64,000 bases of DNA, taken from contig CM033406.1 in assembly GCA_019426215.1 (NCBI GenBank), positions 7,699,146 through 7,763,145 on the forward strand, read 5' to 3'. The stretch comes from Buddleja alternifolia (taxonomy: Eukaryota > Streptophyta > Magnoliopsida > Lamiales > Scrophulariaceae). The notes beneath the pieces are model-generated. The model saw only the letters and a list, made by a program, of their open reading frames with translations, had not been told where the DNA came from and ran no database searches. The stretch's first letter is position 1. The number at the start of each line of letters is the position of its first letter. Of the stretch, positions 49,157-60,103 are shown piece after piece. The position numbers and the translations under genes were made by a program.

Positions 49157-50128
49157 TTAAGATGATAAACTAAGGGAAGTGGTGCCAATGTGTGAGGCTG
49201 CTACACTATGACCGCTGCCAACATTGATCATCACTTCACCATGCTCCAGCTTTTTACTTCTTTCCAGCTCCTGGTTCATAACACATATGTGAGCACTAGC
49301 CCCAAAGTCTAGAATCCAGGAAGTTGAAAATATGGTAACAGAACAATTTGTTTCTAAAACATTAAGTTCTATACCTGAAGTAATCTTTGCTTTCAGCTTA
49401 GGGCAGTCATTTTTCCAGTTGTCCACTTCTTGGCAGTGAATACATGTTGTTGCAATCCTTGGGCGCTTCTTTCCCTTTCTATGGTTATCAGAAGTAATGC
49501 CGAGCAGTCCACTTAGAGGTAAATCATCTTCCAATTCTCTTCTCTTGAGAGCTTGCATGTAAACAAGTCTGTCTTAAGATCCATTAAGGAACCTCCCAGG
49601 TCATCAACTTCAAAGTCAGTGACAAAAGCAGAAAAGAACAAGAGATTGAAGAATAAGGTTTACTTGTAGATGAAAATCCATGAAACTTTCCAGAGTCTGG
49701 AGTCTTCCAATCATGGATATCATGTTCATAACCTGACTTGCTACTTCATCATTTTCTCTCATTCTTGTTTGGAAAAGTTCCTTCAATAAATAATATCGAA
49801 TTGATTTTCCATGTCCCCCGAACATTTCCTCCAAATGAAGTATGATGGATTTGGGATTCTCCATGTCCAAATGAATATATCTCAATTCCTTCCTCATTGA
49901 CTTCAACACGTAACTGGTGACCTTTTGAGCATCAGAATTCCATTTCTTGTTAATTTTGAGAACAGATGTTCCATTTTCAGCCCCAGGGAAAGTTGGACCA
50001 TCTTGTTCTAAAATATGCTCAAGTGATTTCTTTCTGAGACCAGCTCTTAGCTTCTTGGCCCAGTCACTGTAGTTTGGTCCAGTGAGGACATTTTTCTCAA
50101 GCATCTTTAACAATGAGTTATTAACCAT
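49157..50128 (-). pseudogene. Copia gag and protease
   Basis: Gag starts at ATG 50128 (MVNNSLLKMLEKNVLTGPNY). The N-terminal region is followed by LKSMRKELRYIHLDMENPKS, FGGHGKSIRYYLLKELFQT and the VNLILQSL segment. A frameshift near 49,640 truncates the frame, and the sense resumes as FEVDDLGGSLMDLK. The zinc knuckle C-IH-C-QEVD-N-WKND-C lacks its histidine (Asn instead). The protease region SWILDFGASAHICVM has DFG where the aspartic protease motif is usually DSG or DTG. Gag would form the particle and protease would mature it; with these changes this copy should not. Confidence 0.9.
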
Positions 50129-51934
50129 TTTGAGAGAGATAATATAACTGCAGAAAACAACCAAGATTCAATTAGATAATTATGTTGTACCCAAGTAAAA
50201 ATTAGGACTTTAATTTTTGACTTGGCTCCCACTACATTTTTCGAACCATTGCACTCCCACTGCAATGAACGGAAATCTCGTCGGAAAGATTTCATAGTGA
50301 GTAATTGAGTTCTTCAAAAATTTCAATGAGTTGCAATCTGTAACGATGTATGGGTCATTGGAACTTTTGAAGTGACATGCCATGTCAACCAGTCCTACTT
50401 TTTTGTTTCCGAAGGAACTCTCATCAACTACCATGACACAATCTACCTTTGACTCATGGATCACTCAACCTCAGCCTGTAACGAAATATTGGTGGTGATC
50501 CATCTAAATACTTTCCCATCAACTCCTATCGATCTAACAGTTGAATCTTATCTTGCAACCTGTAACGGTGATATGGGATAAGATTTGCTTCGACCGATGG
50601 CATCAAATGCACTTGAAGAGATATGGATTATGAATTAATGCATAACCCCCATTAGTCGGGACGATGCCATGCATAACTCATAATCCCACCTTTTCCAAGT
50701 TTGATGGAGAGCCAGGATATCCAATATCCACTTAGTATTTAAAGTGGGAGAATTTTTGAAAAATAAGGTCTCACTTTGCACGTTAATTTATTACGCGCAT
50801 ATATGGATTATAATCATGCATGCATAGAAAAAAACCTAGTTATTCTACCTAGTTATTTCCACGGACATTCTAGATTGATCTAAGCCAATAGATCAATCAG
50901 GGGGGATAGGGGTCTATTATCAATCTAATTTCTAATAGATCTTCGGGCTCCAAGCTAGAAAAGGTCCTACCTCTATTTTACACAACTCAGAAAGCACCCT
51001 ATACATTATACTACCAAAATTATAAGTACAAACTGGGGGGCAATTGCCCAATACAACCCAGATAATACTAAAGCGGTAAAACCCTAAGTCCATGAAAGCA
51101 TCCACCAGAACATACATCAAAGCATGTAAGTAAACTATTTAAGTTTATGTTGGTTTTAAGTTTAAAATTGAAAATATATTCAAAAACCAAATAAATCTAA
51201 TTTAATTTGAAGAGATGAATTTTGATTTCAATTTTAAAAAGGAAATAAATCCAATTTATTATTTAGGAAATAAGTCAAACTTATTCCTTATTTATTTTGG
51301 AAAAATATAATCAACCTAAAATAAATCTTATTTATTTAATCGTCGCAATTCATAAATAAAATCCAATTTAATTTATGATTTTATTAAATCCAATTTAATA
51401 TTAAAGTCAAATCGAATTTAACTTAATTAAATCCAATTTAATTTTAAGAAAGACATTTTTAGGGAAAAAGGGTTTTGACAAATCACGGGTCGAATTTGTC
51501 TATTAGGGTCAAACCCTAATATTTATTAATTTATATATATATTTAAATATAATATATATATATACATTAATACACTGGGCCGGGCCCATCGCCCGTGAGT
51601 GCACGGAAGTGCGCTGGGCCATTGCTGGGCTGAACCTAGCACGACTAGGGCGGCTGGTGCCGCCCTATTTCCACCGCTGTGGTGGTGGCGCCACCCTACC
51701 TTTTCCCTTTCTTTTTTTTGGTTTTCTAATTACATGAATGGGGTGGGGCCACCCCGATTTGCCTTTGCCAATGATAAAAAACATGTAATCATGCGACGAT
51801 TTCAAGGCGATAAATATTTTCAAAATATTTCAGATTTAATATCGAATATTAAATACATAAAATCAAATTTTATAAAAATTCAATTTTAACCAACATAATC
51901 TTAAACGCAAAAATCATCAGATCCGTTTAAGTCG
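50129..51934 (-). other. Untranslated leader of the copia element
   Basis: About 1.8 kb between the primer site and the gag start. It is AT-rich with ATTTAATTT-type repeats at 51,160-51,560 and no long frame on the element strand. The part nearest gag (50,200-50,470) is similar to the copia fragments at 57,240-57,500 and 62,186-62,446, so it is conserved in the family. It would hold dimerisation and packaging signals if the family has them; none is recognisable. Confidence 0.8.
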
Positions 51935-51946
51935 GCTCTGATACCA
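51935..51946 (-). promoter_or_regulatory. Primer-binding site for initiator tRNA-Met
   Basis: Minus strand reads TGGTATCAGAGC, one base inside the 5' LTR. This is the classic plant copia primer-binding site complementary to the 3' end of initiator methionine tRNA. Confidence 0.95.
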
Positions 51947-51947
51947 C

Positions 51948-53617
51948 TGTTAGGAATCCCGTACAGTAAAAACAGAGAATTGCAGCGGAAGATTCGAGGA
52001 TTCCTACCGGTAGATCACAAAAATAGATCTGATGATTTTTCCATGGGTTTCGCGAAAAATTAGAATAAATAAACATACTCTTTTGATTTGTTTATTGATT
52101 CTGCAGAACAACAATCCTCTAAGGGCTCTTGTCTCTAAAGCTTCATGCGAAACGAGGCTTCCAAAGATACTGAAACTCCTCCTTTTCTTGCTAGAGTGGA
52201 CGGCTAGAGAGAAGAGAGGGGAGAGAGAGTTCTTTCCTTTTGTGTTGTGTAATCAGATTAGTTACCTTGTCACTTAGGGTTTGTTCCACTGTAGGAGTCC
52301 CATTTAAACGAGCTTGTGGAACAAGTTGGAGGCTACTCCAAAAACCCTAGTAGTGGCCGCCCCCTTAGGGCTCTTTTTGGACTGGGTGGGCTTTTAATTT
52401 GATTGTGCAATTTCTAGCCCATCTGTATATATTTAAATTTAAATCCAATTTAAATATAATATATACTATTAATTAATTCTAATTAATTAATATACTAATT
52501 AAATAATTTAATCTAATCTAATTAAATTAATTATTTAATTAATTGATTTAATTTAATTAAATCAATCAGTTCATTTAATTCTTTCTAAAAGATTTACACA
52601 AAAAGATACATCCCGCTCGTTTCTTATAGCGCGACTCTTTAGATTCGTCTCAATTGGCAAAGAGAGGAATTACCTAAGGATGTGAGTGTCACCTAGCTAA
52701 TCCCGTGGACTCACATCGTAACCCAATTGAGTACGAAATGAATGAATCATTTTACGAACCTCTTGACCATAAATACCGTATGAGTATAAGCCCTTCATTG
52801 AAGTATCCCAATGAAGAGAGAGTCATGGAAAATGTCAAACCCACTAAACTTGATATTGTGCATTAGATTATAGCATAATGAAATTACTAAACTACCCTCA
52901 ATGTCCCACATGACTTAGTTGTTTATACTTTGGCCAAAGACTTATAATTTCATTAGCCTATAATCACACAGGATACTTTCTCGTTTACTATCGAGACAGT
53001 GAATCCCATCTTGGCGATCACTGATCAATTGTTACTTGTCTCATTGATATCGCACTTCGAGGTCGACCCCACACGACAGGTGATATGGGCCTAACTACTC
53101 TGGTAATAGATCCAATAATACAAGCACATTGATCATGAACCCTCAGGTCTAAGGCTCACGCATACTATTATGATCAGTAATCCAATCATTGACAATCACT
53201 GAGTAAATACCCATGTGATCGGATTACTACGAGCCGTGTTCGAATATGTCAATTCCATTGACATATCTATGATACTTGCTCCCACTATCCCTATAGTGTT
53301 CGACTGACACTCATCGACAGAGCATGTGTCATACAAGTCGAATCTTAATGCCCAATCAAGATTCTTTGACTTGCGAACCCTTTTAAGTGATAAGGTGTAA
53401 GACTCTTCCCATGCTACGTCTTTATTCCATAAAGGGCAAAGAGTCAAACCTTTATTTACATGGACTATATGTTCAATACTTATTTGGATGCCGTAAAGAT
53501 TTTATATGAACAAAATATAAATGCCTTATTAATTTCTTTTCAATAGTTTGTACAACATAATAAGATACCCTAATCTAACTATTTGTTCTCATTGGCATCT
53601 AGGGCATATACCTAACA
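51948..53617 (-). repeat. 5' LTR of the copia element (1,670 bp)
   Basis: Near-identical partner of 44663-46323, bounded by the same TGTTAGG and CCTAACA ends. The promoter of the element would lie here on the minus strand, but I cannot mark a TATA box with confidence in the AT-rich tract. High LTR similarity implies insertion long after LINE B had settled. Confidence 0.97.
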
Positions 53618-53622
53618 CACAC
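53618..53622. repeat. Copia target-site duplication, right copy CACAC
   Basis: Matches 44658-44662. The context ACACAC makes the five bases slightly ambiguous, but the join to ERIDYARV codons of LINE B ORF1 is clear. Confidence 0.9.
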
Positions 53623-54206
53623 GTGCATAATCGATTCTCTCCATGGATGATGTGAAAGTATCCGGGTAGAGAGGACGACCAACTGCACTCGCCACCGTGC
53701 TAAGCCCATCCAAAGTCCAATATTCCATCGGCACATTACGTAATTTGACCCAAATTGGAACCTCTTAGTGTGTTCTTTTTTCGAGCGACATTTCTTCCTT
53801 CCAACATTCAAGGAATATAGGTTGTCCCGCATACATCCATGGACCTCCCTCTATCACGTTCAACATATCATTCTCCGATTCAAACTTAAAGAAATAAAAG
53901 CCATTGGAAGTAGCTTTTACGTCTTTAAGCCCCTTCCAAACCGAAAAAGCATAATTCTTATCCCCCATGAACAGAACTTTCTTACCAAGAATTTTCCCAT
54001 AATTTCATTCCCGCCTTGGCCACATCCCATGTTGGTCGAACAAAAACCCTTCCATTAATAGTTTTCGGTTTTATGTATCGAAGAGTGGTACAAGTTGCTG
54101 ATGAGGAAAACGTACTCATAGGATCTGATTTGCCAATGGTGTTGACTTTAACATTTCTAAAGTAGATATGATCCAAATCAGCATTAAGATCTACCACAAT
54201 TCCAAA
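53618..54206 (-). mobile_element. LINE B, 5' part (ORF1 N-terminal half), 5'-truncated
   Basis: Minus-strand translation from 54197: DHIYFRNVKVNTIGKSDPMS, TLRYIKPKTINGRVFVRPTW, then in the next frame AFSVWKGLKDVKATSNGFYF, VIEGGPWMYAGQPIFLECW, and after another frame change the SMERIDYARV region, which meets the copia target site. It aligns with LINE A ORF1 from about its residue 185 on, so LINE B lacks the 5' UTR and ORF1 N-terminus. The edge at 54,206 joins a copia fragment with no matching target-site duplication at the other end of LINE B, suggesting a rearrangement. Confidence 0.9.
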
Positions 54207-54490
54207 GATTTGTTTCTAGCACATATTCCAAAGATTCATCATTGAGAACTATTCTCAATTTTTTGATCCAATCATTTCTTCTCAAGCATTTCTTCAAGAG
54301 GGTTGTTAACCATTTTGAGAGAGATAAGAAAAATAACTGCTGAGAATAAAGAAAGATTCAATTACGTTATTATGTTGTACACCAAGGAAAATTAGACAGG
54401 ACTTTAAATTTTCACTTGGCTCCCACCATATTTTTCAAATAAAAAATTAGACAGGACTTTAAATTGCACTTCAACTGCAATATTCAAAAA
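54207..54490 (-). repeat. Third copy of a copia gag/leader fragment
   Basis: Bases 54,207-54,438 are nearly identical to 57,074-57,306 and 62,020-62,253: gag N-terminus (ends MVNN.LEE on the minus strand) and adjoining leader. After 54,438 the sequence is scrambled: a short AATTAGACAGGACTTTAAATT stretch is repeated before the TGCACTTCAACTGCAATATTC part resumes. It ends where the 5.6-kb tandem repeat starts. Confidence 0.85.
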
Positions 54491-54494
54491 TTTC

Positions 54495-55530
54495 ACTCAT
54501 TCCTATTTCATCTCTCTATATGTGGTCTACAATTCTTTTCATTGAAGCATAAGCTTCAAATTTCACTCATCATTTTTTTTAAGAATTTGAAATTTAAGAA
54601 AATATTTCATTGTAGCATGTAATAAGTAGATACATTTGAGTGTGGTGTGTTGATGAAAAGGGTAGTTTTGATGTTTAGGTGAAGAAATTGAACATGCACA
54701 AATAAGTTAGTTGAGTTGTGTTGAGAAAAATGAGTTGCATGATGAAAAATGATGACGGATTGCTGATAATTCTTAATATGATAAGAATATATGATGTGAT
54801 TGTGTGTATGAAATTGTCCATGGGAATGCTTGCAAGTTGTTTGACAAAATGTCTTCAAGACAAAATAGATTGGTGCACTTGAAAACTATCAATTTTTATT
54901 TTTTACTTTTGAAATTATTAGGAGGGACAAATAACCATATCCCTTCTTGAAAATAATTTTGGCGATGCATACTTATGCATTTTCTAAAATTCTGGAAAAC
55001 TGTGCTGCTGGAATGGTTTTCAGTTACGAGAGCCCACTTTGGCTTCTAAAAACTCGTAATTATACATTTCCTCCATTTGATACGTAAAATTTAATGTAAT
55101 AATATTGATGTGTAATGAGTTACATTAAAATTTTTGCAGTATTTCAAATATTACATGATTTTATAAAATTATTTAAAGTAGATTGCTCAAGCGGATTTTT
55201 TATACGTAGGCAGTTGATGTTTAATATTTAAAGGGTTTTCTATTGAACTTAAAATAATGTAATAATAATCTGTCTCTATGACCATATTTGTGCTGAGAAT
55301 ATTTCTGTAAAGTTAGGGAAAAGTTTGATGTACATGTGATTTTATATATTTCTCTTACTCTAACCCGCTAAATTCAACTTGTTGAGATAATTCAATGTTA
55401 GTTAAATTACTCGTGACTATCATAAGCCTCTCAAATATGGATAATATTTTTTGTATGAAAGATGTTCACGTGTGTCTGTATCCTAGTTAAATCGACTTTG
55501 TTGGGTAGGTTATTAAGATCGGGTATTAGG
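54495..55530. other. AT-rich stretch without a recognised feature
   Basis: No gene or transposon domain was recognised on either strand. Open frames are below 85 codons. The first 290 bp are also present in unit 2; the next 674 bp are unique to unit 1. Confidence 0.5.
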
Positions 55531-55788
55531 TGTGATACCCCTCATATTATCGAGCAATATCATCTTGTTTATATATTTTATATGTGCATTTTGGGTAATT
55601 ATTTTAAAATGAGGAGAATGTAGCAAACGAGTGTTTTCTTGATTAGTATACTTATTGAGACAGTCGAGATTACTTTAGTCGATATAGTTACGAGTTAAAG
55701 GTTATTATTATTAATAATAATATTATTATTATTATCTAAAAAAATTAGAATAATAGGGTCATCACATTATTTCCTTGAGAAATTACTC
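55531..55788 (+). mobile_element. Ty3/gypsy 5' LTR remnant, unit 1
   Basis: Begins TGTGATACCCCTCATATTAT and matches the start of the next LTR copy 372 bp downstream for about 258 bp. It contains a near-palindromic ATTATTATTAATAATAAT tract. It then gives way to internal-end sequence. The equivalent in unit 2 starts at 60,480. Confidence 0.65.
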
Positions 55789-55889
55789 ATGTAATGTCTA
55801 TCTTTCTTTCGAGGTTAAGGAATAAACTCCTAACCTTATTAAATTCAGTGACTCTAACTCAAGTGTGAATTTGGGGACCAAATTCTTTT

Positions 55890-55902
55890 AAGGAGGGGAG
55901 AG
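55890..55902 (+). promoter_or_regulatory. Gypsy polypurine tract, unit 1
   Basis: AAGGAGGGGAGAG directly before TGTGATACCCC, following TTGGGGACCAAATTCTTTTA. This layout is the usual 3' end of plant Ty3/gypsy polyproteins before the 3' LTR. The unit 2 equivalent ends at 60,851. Confidence 0.75.
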
Positions 55903-56580
55903 TGTGATACCCCTCGTATTATCGAGCAATATCATCTTGTTATATATTTTGTATGTGCATTTTGAGTAATCATTTTAAAATTAGGAGAATGTAGCAATCG
56001 AATGTTTTCTTGATTAGTATACTTATTGAGACAGCCGAGATTACTTTAGTCGATATAGTTACTAGTTAAAGGTTATTATTTTTATGATTATTATCTAAAG
56101 AAATTAGAATAATGGGGTCATCACATTATTTCCTAAGAAATTAGATTGCTTGTTTTATTATATAATAGTATTAACATGTTAATAGTTGATTTTGACAAGA
56201 AGAAGACCTTAGCTATTAAATGATATCTATGCGGGACTTGAATGGTATCACATGATTGAGTTTAGGGATTGAAAAGAAAATTCAAAAGAAAAGAGAAGAA
56301 ATAAAAGAATTGCACAAAATTCCTCAAGCTGCTACGCCTTAGAGACCTTTCATCTTCTACTCTCCCATTCAAGACAAAAAAAAAAAAAAGGGGGTGAGAA
56401 AGGATGTCATCACTCCCATGCCTGCTACACATACTCACACAACAGTCTTCAATTTTTCAGACCAATCTCTACATTGGAGCAAATCAAAGGTATTATTATT
56501 TGGAGACCCATTTGTGATTTTGTAAAAAAGTCTAAGTTCTAGAGTATATAGTATTGCATTTGCATTAAACTAGCTAGATC
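55903..56580 (+). mobile_element. Ty3/gypsy 3' LTR remnant, unit 1
   Basis: Starts TGTGATACCCCTCGTATTAT right after the polypurine tract. Downstream it holds a CATCTTCTACTCTCCCATTC tract and the CAATCTCTACATTGGAGC region resembling the transcribed part of gypsy LTRs. The 3' limit is uncertain because no clear CA-end or target-site duplication was found. The element has lost nearly all its internal region. The unit 2 equivalent starts at 60,852. Confidence 0.55.
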
Positions 56581-56954
56581 CAAGAGTTTTATCTTTGATT
56601 CTAGTGTTTAATTGATAATCTTGATGTTTTATCGAAGAAGAGTTCACATGCATGTTGATGATACAATTGTTCAAGAAAATTGTCTTAAATTTCGAAATAC
56701 TTTTGAGGGATAAGATGAAAGAGTTATTCTTCAAAAAATTTACTGTATATACCTGTGCATGTTTAGTGTGTCTCTACAAAATGTCAACCTTTTTGGAGTT
56801 TTAGTGAATTTTATAAAAATTCATCTTAAGGACGTGTTTGGACACGTCTTCCCATTCGAGCTCCTTTTATATAAAATATCGGACGGTCTGATCGTGCTCT
56901 CCAGAGAGCTCTTCTAAGCTCAGCATGATAGATCTAGCACTATCCGTAGTGACT

Positions 56955-57666
56955 TTGCTACTCGCTGTTCATTGAGGTCAACATATATCCCCTGACTTTA
57001 TAGTTACCAAAGATCCAATCCATGAAGGGAAGACGAACTTCCTCATCTTCATTAGGGCCTGGCCTAGAAGAATGATTTGTTTCTAGCACATATTCCAAAG
57101 ATTCATCATTGAGAACTATTCTCAATTTTTTGATCCAATCATTTCTTCTCAAGCATTTCTTCAAGAGGGTTGTTAACCATTTTGAGAGAGATAAGAAAAA
57201 TAACTGCTGAGAATAAAGAAAGATTCAATTACGTTATTATGTTGTACACCAAGGAAAATTAGACAGGACTTTAAATTTTCACTTGGCTCCCACCATATTT
57301 TTCAAATCATTGCACTTCAAACTGCAATATTCAAAAATCTTATTGGAAAGACTTCGTAGTGAGTGATTGAGTTCTTTAATAAATTCGGTGAGTTGCAAAC
57401 CCTTAATGATATGGCTCACTAATTTTATTAAAGTGGCCAACCTTGCCAGCATCGTCAAACATGTGTTTCAATCTTTATTTGGCTCATAGATCACGCGACG
57501 ACAACTTTTTAACAATTTATAGGTTGTGATCTATCTGAACTTGAGCCCATCAACTTCCTTCAATCTAACAATTGAATTCCAAATAACATAAATAATTAGT
57601 TTGTATAATATAGCATAAATAGACACAATCTAATTCCTCATCGACATCTGGGGCATATAGATAACA
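56955..57666 (-). mobile_element. Copia 5' fragment (LTR start, leader, gag N-terminus), unit 1
   Basis: On the minus strand, TGTTATCTATATGCCCCAGA at 57,666 resembles the start of the complete copia LTR. Leader sequence like 50,200-50,470 follows, then gag from about 57,177: NDWIKKLRIVLNDESLEYVL, ETNHSSRPGPNEDEEVRLPF, MDWIFGNYKVRGYMLTSMNS. Most of the LTR and the primer site are missing. Its unit 2 equivalent is listed separately. Confidence 0.85.
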
Positions 57667-59245
57667 AATCCTTCTTCACAATTTTTGGTGTTTATTTCGT
57701 CGACTAGTGTAGGCCTCTAGTATAGCTGATGCGCATTCGTCTCCGTCCTTAGAGCAGGCGGTGCTTTTAGGGTTTGCTTCAAACCCTAATCTTGAATTTT
57801 CTTCTTCAGTCGGTACAACGTCTACAACTGCGCAAAGCAACAAAATTGAAATCCTTAATGATGCTGCACAGTTGGCCACTCAAGACTAATAATTTAAAGT
57901 GACCTTGGGGGCTTAAGGTGAACCCTAATTCTTCGAATTTGTAGAATTCTGTTGTGCATGGTTCAACAATGGCGGCTGAAGGGGGTTCAAGAAGTTACGT
58001 TTATTTCATCGAGCACGTCCGAACGCTTCGAGCAGAATGATTTAGCTTCCACATTTGAAAGTGATGTTTCCCGCGTTCGAACATCGCAGTCAGGTTTAAA
58101 ATGTAAAGCTCATCCTCAGAGTTGTTGATTGGAAATGTACGGGTGGGGCAAAAGTGATGCACAGAAATTCTATGTCTACTCAGTTTACAGAATCTATACG
58201 GGCTGCACTTCACTATGTGAGGTTGAAGTGATCAATGGACAAACTTTCATTAGGTCTCAATGGGAACATGTGATAGCAGGTAAGCAAAGGTGGAAGTTTA
58301 CTCTGGTGGGTTATTTCATTGCCAAAAGGCCATACTTTTCTGGATTTAAGAGATTCTTTTCATCGATTTGGAAAGGAATTACTGAAATCAAAACAAGGAG
58401 CACAGGGTTCTACTTCATCAAATTTGAGACATTTGAGATGATGAACGAGGTTTTGGAAGGGGGACTGTGGCTGTTTGAAGGTCAAGTAATTTTCCTTAAA
58501 CAATGGTGCGAAGGTGTAACTTTAGAGAAACAGTCTCCTAAGGTTGAGCACTAGCTAGTGCAGTAGGGAAACCATTGTACATGGATGCTATTACTTTACG
58601 TATGGATAGAATTGACTATGCACGGGTCTGTGTGAGCGAGAATGTATATGCTGATTTCCCTGGCCATACATATCAGAATCAGGCGATTTTTACTGGCACA
58701 TGTAGAATAGCGATAGAGTATGATTGGCGACCGCGAATTTATAAGGCATGTCAGTCATTCGTGCATGATAGTAAACTCAGACTAAGGAAGCTCGACCACT
58801 GGTGGATATATATATTCCTAAACAAGGAAGGTGAAGAGGAATAGTGCGGAAATGGAATAGCGAGTAGTGTCAAGGAAAAAAGGATGGAAATGGGTAAAGA
58901 TAATAGTGTGCGTAGGCACCCTCTACTAGCACGGCTGAGATAATACATTCTTTAGTTCCTCTCAAGGTACATCTTTGGTTATTGATAATCTAAATCATCG
59001 AGACGAGATCGATACAAATAATGTTTAACTGCCGAAAATAAATATGAATGTGTAGTTGATGATTTACTGGAAGACAATTCCGATGCAAACCTTGGGCCCT
59101 ATACATGCAGCCCCTATATATGGTGATAAATGATTTCGATTGCATGCTGGAATGTTTGTGGTCTCAATAAGCCGGACCACATTACGCATATAATCTGATC
59201 CCGTCTCATAATATAAAAGTTTGTGATTTTGTGGAAGCTAGATTT
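57667..59245 (+). mobile_element. LINE D: ORF1 and start of ORF2, unit 1
   Basis: Plus-strand LINE of the same broad family as A and B, but diverged. The ORF1 N-terminal sense appears near 57,752 (LLGFASNPNLEFSSSVGTTS) with several breaks. The DUF4283-like part is open at 58,129-58,554 and the zinc-knuckle part at 58,575-58,844. ORF2 starts at 59,130 (ISIACWNVCGLNKPDH) and is lost after about 115 bp. Confidence 0.85.
58129..59133 (+). pseudogene. LINE D ORF1, unit 1
   Basis: Reads VEVINGQTFIRSQWEHVIAG, KRFFSSIWKGITEIKTRSTG, FYFIKFETFEMMNEVLEGGL and WLFEGQVIFLKQWCEGVTLE, matching the VIEGGPWMYAGQPIFLECW region of LINE B. A stop at 58,552 and a frame change precede MDAITLRMDRIDYARVCVSE and IAIEYDWRPRIYKACQSFVH, where the first zinc-knuckle cysteine is Tyr and the last is lost. 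The sense fades, then ends AAPIYGDK with TGA at 59131-59133 overlapping the ORF2 ATG at 59130. Confidence 0.85.
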
Positions 59246-60103
59246 GTTGTAAATGAAATTTCAAAATTTCTCGACAAATATGACTGTCTTTTTTTCTTCT
59301 TTCGAAAAAGTCAATTGCATTAAACTAAAAAAGGGGAATACAATAAAATGCACAAGGTTGGTAGTGCCTTGCTACAATCAAAAAGCACCTAAGCTCAACT
59401 CAACTCTAGATAAACGATTGCTAACCAAGACAAAGCCAAAACCAACATCCAGCAAAACACCGATGCCCACATTCGAATGTTTACACAAAGAAAATCTACA
59501 CCGAGCATTCGAACATTATGCTCGAACATTCGAACGCTACTATAACCTACCACGCTATCATCCAAATACGCTAAAAAGCATTACATTAATAAAAATTATA
59601 ATGACTTCAAGTAACACTTGAGAATACGGGGCATCACATCATTGTTGCAAAATTAGGAGAATGTAGCAGTTGAGCAACCAATAGAGTGTTTCCTTAATTA
59701 ATATACCTACTAATTTAATGATTTTATAATCTTACGAAAAATGCATTATTCATTGTGATATATATATTGATGTATAAACTAAACGATTTGAAAGAGAGTA
59801 TTACTTACGAGAATTATTCGACTATAATAATTTTTGGAAGTCAATTAGCCGTCTCTATATTAGTTTCTTTTTTTGCTTAGTAATTGGAAATTAATTGGTT
59901 ATATAGGTTAATAGTATTATCATCAAGTAACTAGATTGACTTGAATGCAAATTATATGCTTGTAAGGATTTGAGTTTAAATTAGATGTATTTGAGGGGTT
60001 ATGAGATAAACAGAAAAGTTGCACTTAAGCAAAAATACCCATTGTATAGTTCAATTTTTTCCCTCTTACTCTCTTAGTTCTTCCATCACAAAAATAAACA
60101 AAG
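59246..60103. other. AT-rich stretch at the end of unit 1
   Basis: Contains a 122-codon open frame (59253-59621) with no known motif and a cluster of CATTCGAA words at 59,472-59,537. The AAAGTCAATTGCATTAAACT at 59,309 slightly resembles the LINE 3' UTR in reverse, which might mark another LINE end, but I could not confirm it. Confidence 0.4.

Larger units (their letters stand above)
44663..53617 (-). mobile_element. Structurally complete Ty1/copia LTR retrotransposon nested in LINE B
   Basis: An 8,955-bp element in minus orientation: 5' LTR 51948-53617, primer-binding site 51935-51946, leader to about 50,129, gag, protease, integrase, reverse transcriptase and RNase H in copia order, polypurine tract at 46,324-46,333, and 3' LTR 44663-46323. 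LTRs begin TGTTAGG and end CCTAACA. Flanking CACAC at 44658-44662 and 53618-53622 is the 5-bp target-site duplication, and the LINE B ORF1 reading sense resumes across it. Domain order integrase before reverse transcriptase places it in copia. Coding lesions (frameshifts near 49,615, 48,445 and 46,750, two nonsense codons near 47,598 and 47,441) make it non-autonomous. The long AT-rich leader may be family-typical. Confidence 0.97.
54495..60103. repeat. 5.6-kb tandem repeat, unit 1
   Basis: The sequence from ACTCATTCCTATTTCATCTC at 54,495 starts again at 60,104, giving a repeat length of 5,609 bp. Unit 1 contains AT-rich DNA, a gypsy LTR remnant, a copia 5' fragment, LINE D, and about 0.85 kb of unassigned AT-rich DNA. 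The correspondence is collinear with the second unit to the end of the window. Confidence 0.92.

Noticed and set aside
57676..58213. Minus-strand open frames repeated at 62622-63159 as conserved small genes
   Set aside because: They are antisense to LINE D ORF1 and are duplicated only because of the 5.6-kb tandem repeat.
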